Assembly (NCBI RefSeq): GCF_030063145.1
Contig: NZ_JASISM010000002.1
Coordinates: 453,843 to 517,842, forward strand
Direction of reading: 5' to 3'
DNA length: 64,000 nucleotides
Source of the DNA: Cryobacterium sp. PH31-L1
Lineage (GTDB): Bacteria; Actinomycetota; Actinomycetes; Actinomycetales; Microbacteriaceae
Of this stretch, positions 26,892-35,123 are shown one piece after another (the stretch's first letter is position 1; the number at the start of each line of letters is the position of its first letter). The translations under genes and the position numbers were made by a program. The notes under the pieces were generated by a model. That model saw nothing but the letters and a program-made list of their open reading frames with translations, made no database searches and was not told the DNA's origin.

Positions 26892-28313
26892 CTACGGCAT
26901 TGGTCGTGGCGCGTGCTGCTGCCGCTTGGTAACGACGGCGAGCACGATGAGAATCACCCAGCCGCTCTCGATCAGCATCCGGCTTTCGGCGATGCTCTGC
27001 GCGATCAGCGCGGCGAGCAGCAGCAGCGGCAGCAGGGCGCTGGCGGCAAACGGTTCGGTGTCTTTCACGCCGAGCCGCGGCCGGTCGACGGCCAGAAACC
27101 AGGCCCGCCACAGGGTGGAGAAGACCAGAGCGGCGAACAGAATCACGCCGATCGCGCCGAGCTGCAGCCATACGTCGAGCCAGGCGTTGTGCGCCTGCAG
27201 GTAGGTCACGCCCTTGCGCACGGCGAGGTCGTTGAACGGTTCCACCCACGGCACCCAGTAGCTCACCCAGCCCCAGCCGAACACCGGACGTTCCAGGGCG
27301 AGGTGGGTGACGCTGGCCCAAATGTCGAAGCGGCCGGTGAGATCCTCGCTGCGGCCGAGCATGCCGAACAGCTGCCCGGAGAACAGCGCGAGTGCCGCTG
27401 CGACGGCCAGAACGGCTGCCGCCGCCACGACATACAGCGGCCGGCGGTGCTGGTCGTGCACTCTGCGCGCCCAGAGGGCGAAGAGCAGGGCGGCGACGAC
27501 CGCGACGAGCGACACGGTGACCGTGGCGGATCGGGTGAGCAGCAGCATCCCCACGGCCAGCCCCAGCCAGACCAGGCCGGCGTTGCGTCTGACGGTGTGG
27601 GCTCGCAGCTGCACGGCGAAGACGATGATGGCGGTGAGCGCGATGAATCCGAGCAGGTTTCGGTTGGCGACGATGCCCTCGATCGGGCCGCCGGTCAGCA
27701 GCAGGCCGCGGCTCCAGTAGAAGGCATTCGGCACGTCGGCCGTGCCGTAATCGACGAAGAACGGTAGCACCGGCGCTTTGATTACGACAGCCACGAACAG
27801 CTCGAACACGAGGCTCAGCGCCAGCACCCAGCGCAGGGCGCCGCCCAGGGTGCGCAAAAGCTCGGGCCAGGTGAGGGTGACGGCCAAAAACAGGGCGGCG
27901 AGGGTGGTGATGAGCTGCAGGGTTACCCCGAGAGCGGATGCCCCGGGATAGTACGACCACGCAATCGACAGGGTCACCAGCAGCAGGAACGCGGTGATGG
28001 TCTTGGGAAACTTGCGCCAGTTCAGTGCGGGGGCGAGGGCGGCCTGGTAGGTGTTTCCCCGGGCGACGTCTCGGGCGGTAGGGGTGTCGACGGCGACGCT
28101 GCCGGCCGCGACGAGTTTCAGGGCATCCGCTCGGTTGCGGGCGTTGGTGCGCTGGGTGGTGAGGCCGATCACGCTGCCGACCACCACGATGACCGCGATG
28201 GCGCCGAAGCCCCACCAGCCGCCGAGGTTGCGCCAGAACTGGCCGGCCAGAACGGTGAACCAGATGAAGGTCGCGAAGAGTCGAATGACGAGGCGACTCT
28301 GCACGGCGGACAT
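26892..28313 (-). CDS. O-antigen ligase/polymerase-like membrane protein (paralogue)
   Basis: 473 residues, about 12 membrane helices, first in the two-gene operon. The C-terminal catalytic loop reads TGRFDIWASVTHLALERPVFGWGW and later AHNAWLDVWLQLGAIGVILF, matching Wzy_C proteins and its neighbour. A polar insert of ~50 residues lies after the second helix (QRTNARNRADALKLV...). Two polymerase/ligase-like proteins in tandem suggest separate polymerisation and attachment steps, or two glycans; the sequence does not decide. Confidence 0.8.
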   Translation of the reverse strand: MSAVQSRLVIRLFATFIWFTVLAGQFWRNLGGWWGFGAIAVIVVVGSVIGLTTQRTNARNRADALKLVAAGSVAVDTPTARDVARGNTYQAALAPALNWRKFPKTITAFLLLVTLSIAWSYYPGASALGVTLQLITTLAALFLAVTLTWPELLRTLGGALRWVLALSLVFELFVAVVIKAPVLPFFVDYGTADVPNAFYWSRGLLLTGGPIEGIVANRNLLGFIALTAIIVFAVQLRAHTVRRNAGLVWLGLAVGMLLLTRSATVTVSLVAVVAALLFALWARRVHDQHRRPLYVVAAAAVLAVAAALALFSGQLFGMLGRSEDLTGRFDIWASVTHLALERPVFGWGWVSYWVPWVEPFNDLAVRKGVTYLQAHNAWLDVWLQLGAIGVILFAALVFSTLWRAWFLAVDRPRLGVKDTEPFAASALLPLLLLAALIAQSIAESRMLIESGWVILIVLAVVTKRQQHAPRPMP

Positions 28314-28348
28314 GGCTTCAGATTACCGGTGTTGCGAGCCGGGTCACG

Positions 28349-28405
28349 CGAGAGCGCAAAAAGTGCCCGATGGGAGGGGTCAATCGGGCACTTTTTGCGC
28401 TTTCG
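28349..28405 (-). terminator. Long hairpin, probable terminator (copy 1 of 2)
   Basis: Arms of 23 bases with a single mismatch (CGAGAGCGCAAAAAGTGCCC and complement) and an 11-base loop. Both arms carry A5/T5 runs, so it could end transcription in either direction. It lies just after the 3' end of the minus-strand SRPBCC gene. Confidence 0.75.
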
Positions 28406-28423
28406 TGGAACGAGGGGACGGGT

Positions 28424-28861
28424 CTACTCGGCGTGGCCCTCGGCCAGGTAGGCGAGGCGGCGCAGGGTTTCCGTGTTGCGGTAGCCGATGGCTAGATCGC
28501 TCAGCGGGGTGGGAACCAGGCGGGCTGGGCCGGCGACGATGTCTTCGGTGATGCGCACGAGGCATCCGTTTGGGTGGTCTTGGATGTCGATCGACACGTG
28601 CGCCTCACCCATCGGCCAGCCGCGGGCCTTGAGCATGACGTGGCGGGGCGCGTTCCACTCGAGCACGGAGGTGGTGTCGTCGATGAGAGCGGGCCAGATT
28701 CCGACCGAGTGGTGGATGCGGCTGCCGACGGCCGGCCAGCTCGCGTCGATGTCGCGCATACGGCTCGCGCCGACGACCCAGGTGGGGTAGAGCCATCCGT
28801 TTTCGAGCACCGCGAAGACCTGCTCGGGGGTGCAATCGAATCTTCGGTAGTTCACGGCCAT
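28424..28861 (-). CDS. SRPBCC-fold (polyketide cyclase/dehydrase-like) protein
   Basis: 145 residues from the ATG at 28861, with AGGAG 8 bases before it. The start MAVNYRRFDCTPEQVFAVLENGWLYPTWVVGA is the typical helix-grip opening of SRPBCC proteins, followed by VLEWNAPRHVMLKARGWP and an amphipathic C-terminal helix. These proteins bind hydrophobic ligands in a central cavity; the ligand here is unknown. It is framed on both sides by nearly identical hairpins. The FAD oxidoreductase behind it points to lipid or terpenoid metabolism, but that link is weak. Confidence 0.75.
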   Translation of the reverse strand: MAVNYRRFDCTPEQVFAVLENGWLYPTWVVGASRMRDIDASWPAVGSRIHHSVGIWPALIDDTTSVLEWNAPRHVMLKARGWPMGEAHVSIDIQDHPNGCLVRITEDIVAGPARLVPTPLSDLAIGYRNTETLRRLAYLAEGHAE

Positions 28862-28880
28862 CGGGGCTCCTAGGGTTTGT

Positions 28881-28941
28881 CGCGAGAGCGCAAAAAGTGC
28901 CCGATTGGAGTGCCCAAACGGGCACTTTTTGCGCTCTCGCG
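28881..28941 (-). terminator. Long perfect hairpin, probable terminator (copy 2 of 2)
   Basis: Perfect 23-base arms (CGCGAGAGCGCAAAAAGTGC... at 28881-28903, complement at 28919-28941) with a 15-base loop. It is almost identical to 28349-28405. It lies 10 bases after the stop of the minus-strand FAD oxidoreductase gene and before the SRPBCC start, as a terminator would. Confidence 0.8.
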
Positions 28942-28950
28942 GGGAAGTAG

Positions 28951-30408
28951 TCAGGGGGAGAGGGGCGGGGGAACTGTGATGTTGTACTCGTGGGCGAGTG
29001 CGCTCAGGGCGGCGCGGTAGCCGCACAGGCCGTGCACGCCGGGGCCGGGCGCGGTCGACGAGGAGCACAGGTAGACGCCGTCGAGCGGGGTGCGCCACGG
29101 GTCGGCCGAGAGCACCGGGCGGCGCAGGAGTTGGGCCAGGCTGATGGCTCCGGCTGCGATGTCCCCGCCGATGTGATTGGGATTGTGGTTCTGCATCTGC
29201 GCGGCAGTCTGGCTGGCCGTGGCGAGAATGGTGTCGCGAAAGCCCGGGGCGAAGCGTTCGATCTGCCGGGTGATCTGCTCGGTCTGGTCACGGGTGGAGC
29301 CCGCCGGCACGTGTGTGTAGGCCCAGAGCACATGCTTGCCCTCCGGGGCGCGGGTGGGGTCGACGATGCTCGGCTGGCTCGCGAGTACGTAGGGGGAGTC
29401 GGAGTGCCGCCCGCGGGCGACGGCATTCTCGGCGCGGGCCTGGTCGGCGCGGGTGCCGCCCACGTGCAGGGTCGGCGCTCGGCGCAGATCGGGCGCGCTC
29501 CACGGCACCGGTTCGTTCAGGGCGAAGTCCACCTTGGCGACGGCGTTGCCGTACCGAAACCGGCTGAGGGTCGTGGTGTACCGGTCGGGCAGAGCCCCGG
29601 CGGCCAGCTCGACGAGCGCCCGGGGCGTCACGTCGAGCAGCACGATTCGGGCCGGGGGCAGGTCTGTGAGCTTACGGATGTCGGCATCCGTTACTATTTC
29701 GCCGCCGTGCGCGAGCAGGTCATCGGCGAGTGCCTGCACGAGGGCGCCGCTTCCGCCGGTGGGAATGGGCCAGCCGCCGGCGTGCGCGTGCGCGGCCAGA
29801 ACGAGGCCGGCGCCAGCGGTCGACGGGCTCGGCAGCCGCCCGATCGAGTGCGCGAAGGTGCCGGTGAGCAGCGCCGGGGCGGTCTCGCCGGTGAAGCGCC
29901 AGTTCCAGGTCGGGCCGCCCTGCTCGAGGGTGCGCAGCCCGAAGCGGGCGAGCGTGAGCGGATGCCGCGGCACCCGCAGCAGCGCATCCCCGGTGAGTTC
30001 GGCGACTTCTGAGATGTTGTCGACGAGGGGTTTCAACAGTTGAAGCCAGGCCGGGCCGTCGCGGCCGAGGCCCGCGGCGGTGCGCTCGATGTCGTGCCAG
30101 GCCACGCCGGCGCGACCGCCGGGCAGCGGATGCCCGTAGGAAATCTCGGGCACAGTCAGCTCGATGCGGTCTTTGAGACGGAACTTCTGGAAGAACTCCG
30201 AGGCCAGCGCGAGCGGATGCACGGCGCTGCCCACGTCGTGATGAAACCCGGGCAGGGTGAGTTCGGCCGTCGCCGCGCCGCCGCCGATCTGCGCGTTGCG
30301 TTCGTAGACGCGCACCCGGAGGCCGGCGCGGGCGAGGGTGACGGCGGCGGCGAGTCCGTTTGGGCCGGATCCGACGACGATGGCGTCGAGTCCCTGGTCG
30401 GTGGTCAC
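28951..30408 (-). CDS. FAD-dependent oxidoreductase, phytoene-desaturase-like
   Basis: 485 residues from the GTG at 30408, chosen because the FAD motif DAIVVGSGPNGLAAAVTLARAG then starts at residue ~8. RVYERNAQIGGGAATAELTLPGFHHDVGSAVHP is the second dinucleotide-binding segment of the CrtI/NAD(P)-binding amine-oxidase superfamily. The C-terminus GVYLCSSSTAPGPGVHGLCGYRAA is the flavin-binding end. Function within the superfamily (carotenoid, retinol or other hydrophobic substrate) cannot be assigned. It is alone, with hairpins at both ends. Confidence 0.83.
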   Translation of the reverse strand: MTTDQGLDAIVVGSGPNGLAAAVTLARAGLRVRVYERNAQIGGGAATAELTLPGFHHDVGSAVHPLALASEFFQKFRLKDRIELTVPEISYGHPLPGGRAGVAWHDIERTAAGLGRDGPAWLQLLKPLVDNISEVAELTGDALLRVPRHPLTLARFGLRTLEQGGPTWNWRFTGETAPALLTGTFAHSIGRLPSPSTAGAGLVLAAHAHAGGWPIPTGGSGALVQALADDLLAHGGEIVTDADIRKLTDLPPARIVLLDVTPRALVELAAGALPDRYTTTLSRFRYGNAVAKVDFALNEPVPWSAPDLRRAPTLHVGGTRADQARAENAVARGRHSDSPYVLASQPSIVDPTRAPEGKHVLWAYTHVPAGSTRDQTEQITRQIERFAPGFRDTILATASQTAAQMQNHNPNHIGGDIAAGAISLAQLLRRPVLSADPWRTPLDGVYLCSSSTAPGPGVHGLCGYRAALSALAHEYNITVPPPLSP

Positions 30409-30527
30409 GTGCGGCCGCGCTCGTGTGATCTCATTCCGCCACCGTAGCCCGGGGTGTGGTCGTCGCACAGTACACGGCCGGTTTTGGGGGCGCGTTCCTA
30501 AGAATCTGCAGCCCTACTCGAGGCGGT

Positions 30528-30610
30528 GTTCACACCTGCGGAGATGTTCCCGCGAATGCGTAATCCGGCTGTGACGACCCGGTTCGTGCGAAATCTCCGC
30601 AGTTATGAAC
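30528..30610. repeat. Inverted repeat
   Basis: Arms GTTCACACCTGCGGAGAT at 30528-30545 and ATCTCCGCAGTTATGAAC at 30593-30610 pair over 15 of 18 bases, with a ~47-base spacer that also pairs in part. No second copy was recognised in the window. Confidence 0.6.
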
Positions 30611-30795
30611 GGCACTCCGGGTAGAGATCGCGGGAGCGGGGGTCGCAGGCCATCCGTTTGGGTACGTAACGCCGGGAATCTGCGACACGCCGCGCCAAAC
30701 GGATCGCGGCAGAGGGTGCGGCCGGGGCCGTTCTTTCTGGGGGCACCCCGTCTGGGGCTGCCGGAACAGCACATGCCGCCGGTATGTTTACCCTC

Positions 30796-30825
30796 GACGT
30801 GTGGCCCGCCCCCGGGCCACACGTC
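30796..30825 (-). terminator. Hairpin after acyl-CoA dehydrogenase gene
   Basis: A perfect 13-base stem (GACGTGTGGCCCG and complement) with a CCCC loop lies 15 bases beyond the stop of the minus-strand gene at 30841. There is no clear T-run, as often in high-GC actinobacteria, so the terminator role is probable, not certain. Confidence 0.6.
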
Positions 30826-30840
30826 ACCCTCGCCGAAAGT

Positions 30841-32019
30841 TCAGACGAAGGCGGCCTGACCGGTGATGGTGCGGCCCACGATGAGAGTGTTCATCTCCTG
30901 GGTGCCCTCGTAGGAGTAGATGGCCTCGGCGTCGGCGAAGTGCCGGGCCACGTTGTACTCGAGGGTGACGCCGTTGCCGCCGAACAGCTCGCGGCACCAG
31001 GCCACGCTCTCCCGCATACGGCTGGTCGTGTAGGCCTTGGTGAGCGCGGAGTGCTCGTCGCGCTGCACGCCCGCATCTTGCAGCTGCGACACTCGCACGA
31101 CCATGCCGAGGCTCGCGGTGATGTTGCCGACGCTCTTGACCAGCAGGTCCTGCACGAGCTGGTGCCCGCCGATCGGCTTGCCGAACTGCTGGCGTTCGCG
31201 GGCGTAGGCGACGGCGGCATCGTACGCCCCGATCGCGTTGCCGACGGCCGCCCAGGACACCTCGGCGCGGGTGGCCCGCAACACCTTGGCGGTGTCCTTG
31301 AACGAGTTGGCATTCTGCAGGCGCAGGCGTTCGGGAACGACCACGTCGGTCAGGGTGATGTCAGCGTTCTGCACGGCGCGCAGGCTGATCTTGCCCTCGA
31401 TCTTGGTGGCCGAGTATCCGGGCGTGTCAGTGGGAACGATGAACCCCTTCACCTGGTTGTCGGCGGTGTCCTTGGCCCAGATGATCGTGATATCGCTGAA
31501 GGTCGCGTTGCCGATCCATCGCTTGGCGCCGTTCAGGGTCCAGTTGTCGCCGTTGCGGGTGGCCGTGGTGCGCAGGCCCTGCGCCGCGTCGGAGCCGCTC
31601 AGGGGTTCGGTCAGCCCGAATGCGCCAATGACGTCGCCCGAGGCGAGCTTCGGAATCCACTCGGCACGCTGCTCATCCGACCCGCAGGCTTCGAGCGACC
31701 CGGCCGACAGCCCGTTCTGCACACCGACGAAGGTGGCGACGGATGCGTCCACTCGCGCCAGTTCCAGCGCCACGAAGCCCCGAAATACCGCCGAATTCGC
31801 AAACGGCTTCGTTGACTCCCAGCCGAAGGAGTACATGCCGAGTTCGGCAAGGGGCTTGATGATCTGGGTGGGGAATTCGGCGCGGTCCCAGCATCCGTTT
31901 GCGATGGGCCGCACCTCGCGTTCGAGGTAGGCGCGCAGCTTGACGATGGCCTCCTGCTCGGGCGCGGTGAGAAGGTTTTCGTAGCCGAAGAAGTCGCTGC
32001 CGAGTAGCTCAAAGGTCAT
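30841..32019 (-). CDS. Acyl-CoA dehydrogenase (glutaryl-CoA dehydrogenase-like)
   Basis: 392 residues, the normal length. FGLTEPLSGSD and KRWIGNATFSD are the FAD/substrate motifs of the middle domain. RQQFGKPIGGHQLVQDLL is the C-terminal domain signature, and YSYEGTQEMNTLIVGRTITG places the catalytic Glu in the position used by glutaryl-CoA dehydrogenases (end of the chain). It oxidises an acyl-CoA at C2-C3 and passes electrons to ETF. It is monocistronic and divergent from manA, with a ~125-base shared promoter region. Confidence 0.9.
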   Translation of the reverse strand: MTFELLGSDFFGYENLLTAPEQEAIVKLRAYLEREVRPIANGCWDRAEFPTQIIKPLAELGMYSFGWESTKPFANSAVFRGFVALELARVDASVATFVGVQNGLSAGSLEACGSDEQRAEWIPKLASGDVIGAFGLTEPLSGSDAAQGLRTTATRNGDNWTLNGAKRWIGNATFSDITIIWAKDTADNQVKGFIVPTDTPGYSATKIEGKISLRAVQNADITLTDVVVPERLRLQNANSFKDTAKVLRATRAEVSWAAVGNAIGAYDAAVAYARERQQFGKPIGGHQLVQDLLVKSVGNITASLGMVVRVSQLQDAGVQRDEHSALTKAYTTSRMRESVAWCRELFGGNGVTLEYNVARHFADAEAIYSYEGTQEMNTLIVGRTITGQAAFV

Positions 32020-32144
32020 GGATGCTCCGTTGCAAGGTGGGCGGTCGACGCGCGACCGGTGCGGTTTGGTCAGCCTAGGGTCGTTGGCTGAATGCGTGAA
32101 GTCGGTTGGTAGTTTGGTCTAAACACTTTGAGAAGGAGCCGAAC

Positions 32145-33491
32145 ATGTTTGTGGGCATCACCAACGCGCCGCGTACTTACGCCTGGGGGTCCACGCACGC
32201 GATCGCCGATCTGCTGGGTCGCACGCCGTCGGGTGGTCCGGAGGCCGAGTTGTGGCTGGGGGCCCACGCCGGGTCGCCGTCGATGATTGAGGATCCGTCG
32301 CAGGTCGGCGGTTATTCGAACCTCGCCGAGTGGATCGCTGCGGCGCCCGAGGCGGCGCTCGGCGCTGGGTGGCCGACACGGCAAGCGGATGCCGGTGGTG
32401 CGGCCGCGGGTGCGCCCGCCGGGACGGAAACTGGCTCTCCGACGCAGCAAGCGGATGCCCCGCGCCTGCCCTTTCTGCTGAAGATCCTGGCTGCCGGACG
32501 TCCGCTGTCCCTTCAGGCGCACCCCACGACCGAGCAGGCCCGCGCCGGATTCGAGCTCGAGAACGAGGCTGGAATAGCCGTCGACGCCGGCAACCGCAAC
32601 TACCGGGACCCGTTCCACAAGCCCGAACTCATCTTTGCGCTGAGCGACACGTTCGAAGCGCTCTGCGGATTCCGCCCGCTGCCCGAGGTGCGCGGCATCA
32701 TCGCCGAACTTCGCCTGCTGGATCTTTCGAGCGACGACCCGCAAGCAGCGGCCATCGACCTGTTCGAGAGCCAGCTCAGCCACGGGCTGCGTGAGACCGT
32801 CGACTGGCTGCTGCGCGATGGGCGCGGCGGCGACTCCGGCGAGGTGGAATGGCTGGTCGAACGCGTGGTCGCGCTCGCCGCGCACGCCGAGTTCCTGGCC
32901 GAGGGCGGCGCGGCCATCGGCTACGCGCGCGAGCTCGCGACGGTGCGCGCGCTCGCCGCCGAGTACCCGGGCGACCCCGGAATCGTTCTCGCTGTGCTGT
33001 TGAACCGGGTGTCTTTGAAACGCGGTGAGGTGTTGTATCTGCCGGCCGGCAACATCCACGCGTATCTGTCTGGACTCGGCGTGGAGCTGATGGCAGCCTC
33101 CGACAACGTGCTGCGCGGCGGGCTCACGCCGAAGCACATCGATATCGAGGAGTTGCTCGCGGTGCTCGACTTCACGGCGGGGTCGGCGCCGTACCTCGCG
33201 CCGGTCGTACTCGCGGAGGGCGTTGTGGTGTATCGACCCGGGGTGACCGATTTTGCGCTCGTGCACATTGAAGCGGATGCTGCGGCTTCGTCGGCCACGC
33301 CCGTCACCATGCGACAGATCACCCTCAGCGGCCCGGCCATTGCGATCTGCACGGCGGGCGGGTTTTTGGTGGCCGGTTCCGGGGCGTCGCGGGCTCTGAA
33401 GCGCGGGCAGGCGGTGTACGTCACCCCGGACGAGGGCACCCTGACGTTTGCCGGCTCCGGCGAGGTTTTTCTGGCGATGCCCGGCGCATAG
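32145..33491 (+). CDS. manA: Mannose-6-phosphate isomerase, class I
   Basis: 448 residues from the ATG at 32145 behind AGAAGGAGCC. NAPRTYAWGST is the usual N-terminus; LQAHP (Zn-binding His region), HKPELIFAL and GNIHAYLSGLGVELMAASDNVLRGG form the zinc site and catalytic centre. It converts fructose-6-P to mannose-6-P, the entry to GDP-mannose for mannosylation and for the Gmd pathway. A low-complexity Ala/Gly/Thr insert at about residues 82-108 carries two CAAGCGGATGCC copies. Phosphomannomutase and GDP-mannose pyrophosphorylase genes are not in the window. Confidence 0.93.
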   Translation: MFVGITNAPRTYAWGSTHAIADLLGRTPSGGPEAELWLGAHAGSPSMIEDPSQVGGYSNLAEWIAAAPEAALGAGWPTRQADAGGAAAGAPAGTETGSPTQQADAPRLPFLLKILAAGRPLSLQAHPTTEQARAGFELENEAGIAVDAGNRNYRDPFHKPELIFALSDTFEALCGFRPLPEVRGIIAELRLLDLSSDDPQAAAIDLFESQLSHGLRETVDWLLRDGRGGDSGEVEWLVERVVALAAHAEFLAEGGAAIGYARELATVRALAAEYPGDPGIVLAVLLNRVSLKRGEVLYLPAGNIHAYLSGLGVELMAASDNVLRGGLTPKHIDIEELLAVLDFTAGSAPYLAPVVLAEGVVVYRPGVTDFALVHIEADAAASSATPVTMRQITLSGPAIAICTAGGFLVAGSGASRALKRGQAVYVTPDEGTLTFAGSGEVFLAMPGA

Positions 33492-33576
33492 CCCGGGCCG
33501 GCTGCCGCCCCCGTTTTTCACCCCCGCGGCCGCAGTTTCTCGCCGCCGCGCGAGTTGCGCCAGTGCGCGGGAGGTA

Positions 33577-33669
33577 TAACTCGAGCGCACTGGCGCAAGT
33601 CCAGCGCGGCGCGTTGCGCTGGAGTTCTGGCCAGGCCGGAACTCCCGCGAATTGGCGCAGGTCCCGCGG
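33577..33669. repeat. Dispersed repeat, family A copy 2
   Basis: Related to 25275-25367 over the whole length. In this copy an adjacent upstream segment (GAGTTGCGCCAGTGCGC, 33552-33568) is an inverted match to GCGCACTGGCGCAAGT (33585-33600), so the left part can fold into a hairpin. Confidence 0.75.
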
Positions 33670-33700
33670 CGCGCTACGGTCGAACGGAGGCGCGGGCATC

Positions 33701-33819
33701 CGCTCGCCGACCCGTGAGTTTCAGACAACGACCGTGAGTATCGCCGATTCGAACGGTTCAACGCCGAAAAACTCACGGCTCGGTGAGCGGCCCGGCTTGA
33801 AACTCACGGCTCGGTGAAC
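33701..33819. repeat. Dispersed repeat, family C copy 1
   Basis: Begins CGCTCGCCGACCCGTGAGTT and contains two inverted AAACTCACGGCTCGGTGA segments (near 33769 and 33801). The ends can pair as a hairpin. Related copies lie at 40531-40647 and 55037-55153. Confidence 0.75.
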
Positions 33820-33940
33820 GGTACGGCCAGGGGGTAGCCTGCAGAAGTGCCGTGGCTCGCTGACGAATATGACGCTCTGATTCGCTGGCGCTAGCCTGTA
33901 CTGGTGGCGCATCCAGTGCCGCACGAGCGAGCGGGGCGAT

Positions 33941-34906
33941 ATGTCGTGGTTGGTAACCGGCGGGGCGGGCTATATCGGCTCGCATGTGGTGCGTGCCTTC
34001 CAGGCTGAAGGCCTCGACGTGGTCGTGCTCGATGATCTCTCGAGTGGGCACGAGTCGTTCGTGCCCGCCGACGTGCCGTTTATTCGGGCCAACGTGCTCG
34101 ACGGCGGAACCCTATTGCATGCCTTCCACGAGCATCACGTGCACGGCGTCGTTCATGTGGCCGGCTTCAAGTACGCCGGTGTTTCGGTCGAGCGTCCCCT
34201 GCACACCTACGAGCAGAACGTGACGGCCACCACTACGCTGCTCGCCGCCATGAACTCCGCCGAGATCGACCGCATCGTGTTCTCCTCGAGCGCCGCCGTC
34301 TATGGCACGCCGCACACCGACCTCGTCACCGAGCAGACGCCGAAGAGTCCGGAGTCGCCGTACGGCGAATCCAAGCTGATCGGCGAGTGGCTACTGCGCG
34401 ACCAGGCGGTGGCGACCGGTCTGCGCCACACCTCGCTGCGCTACTTCAACGTGGTCGGCTCCGGCGACGTGTCGCTGAGTGACACCAGCCCGCACAATCT
34501 CTTTCCCCTGGTGTTCGCCGCGCTGCTCGACGGCCGCACCCCGCGCATCAACGGCGACGACTATGCCACGCCCGACGGTACCTGCGTGCGCGACTACATT
34601 CACGTGGCCGACCTCGCGCTCTCCCATGTGGCTGCGGCGCGCCGCCTCGATGCCGGCGACGCAATCGAACCGGTCTACAACCTTGGCAGCGGCGACGGCG
34701 TCTCGGTCGGCGAGATCATGGCCACGGTGCGCCGGGTCACCGGCATCGACTTCGAGCCCGAGATCGGCCCGCGCCGCGCTGGCGACCCGGATCGCATCGT
34801 GGCCTCCGGCGCGCTCGCCGCCCGTGATCTGCGCTGGAGCATGCGTCACACGCTCGAGCAGATGGTGCAGAGCGCTTGGGATTCTTCGCGCGCCGCCGCG
34901 CACTGA
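33941..34906 (+). CDS. galE: UDP-glucose 4-epimerase
   Basis: 321 residues. VTGGAGYIGSHVVRAF (5-20), FSSSAAVYGTPH, SPYGESK (catalytic Tyr/Lys) and GTCVRDYIHVADLA match GalE throughout, and the length is typical. It converts UDP-Glc to UDP-Gal for envelope glycans. It is a paralogue of 15153-16124 but has the GC-rich codon use of the surrounding chromosome, so this is probably the housekeeping copy. The ATG follows GAGCGGGGCGAT. Confidence 0.9.
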   Translation: MSWLVTGGAGYIGSHVVRAFQAEGLDVVVLDDLSSGHESFVPADVPFIRANVLDGGTLLHAFHEHHVHGVVHVAGFKYAGVSVERPLHTYEQNVTATTTLLAAMNSAEIDRIVFSSSAAVYGTPHTDLVTEQTPKSPESPYGESKLIGEWLLRDQAVATGLRHTSLRYFNVVGSGDVSLSDTSPHNLFPLVFAALLDGRTPRINGDDYATPDGTCVRDYIHVADLALSHVAAARRLDAGDAIEPVYNLGSGDGVSVGEIMATVRRVTGIDFEPEIGPRRAGDPDRIVASGALAARDLRWSMRHTLEQMVQSAWDSSRAAAH

Positions 34907-35050
34907 GGCCAGCGACACGCCGGTCGGTGCAGCGATCGTGCTACGTTCGCAACATTATTCTGAGGCTTTCGTACCCCCCGAATGCCCGAGTTTGTCGGCA
35001 TCGGCGCGTCGCAACCCTCCAGCCCGTATTGAGGGTTTACGATCCGCGAC

Positions 35051-35080
35051 TTGACGTTAGGGAATTACACCGGTGTAATT
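35051..35080 (+). promoter_or_regulatory. whiB2 promoter with 18-base perfect palindrome
   Basis: TTGACG at 35051-35056 is a good -35. The palindrome AATTACACCGGTGTAATT (35063-35080) fills the spacer and overlaps the likely -10 (TGTAAT, 35074-35079, 17-base spacing). A protein bound there would block or reshape the promoter. The start codon of the WhiB gene is ~45 bases downstream. The regulator is not identifiable from sequence. Confidence 0.65.
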
Positions 35081-35123
35081 AGGTGCAGCACTAAACGGTG
35101 CGTAGCGAGGGCTGGGAGACGAT

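Larger units (their letters stand above)
30409..30840. other. Non-coding stretch with inverted repeats
   Basis: No gene is supported in these ~430 bases. They contain the imperfect inverted repeat at 30528-30610, a second short inverted repeat (ATCCGTTTGG near 30653 and its complement near 30694), and the strong hairpin at 30796-30825. Confidence 0.7.
33492..33940. other. Non-coding stretch made largely of dispersed repeats
   Basis: No gene is supported in these ~450 bases between manA and galE. They carry a family A repeat (33577-33669) next to a family C repeat (33701-33819). The rest shows no clear promoter or RNA. Confidence 0.7.
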
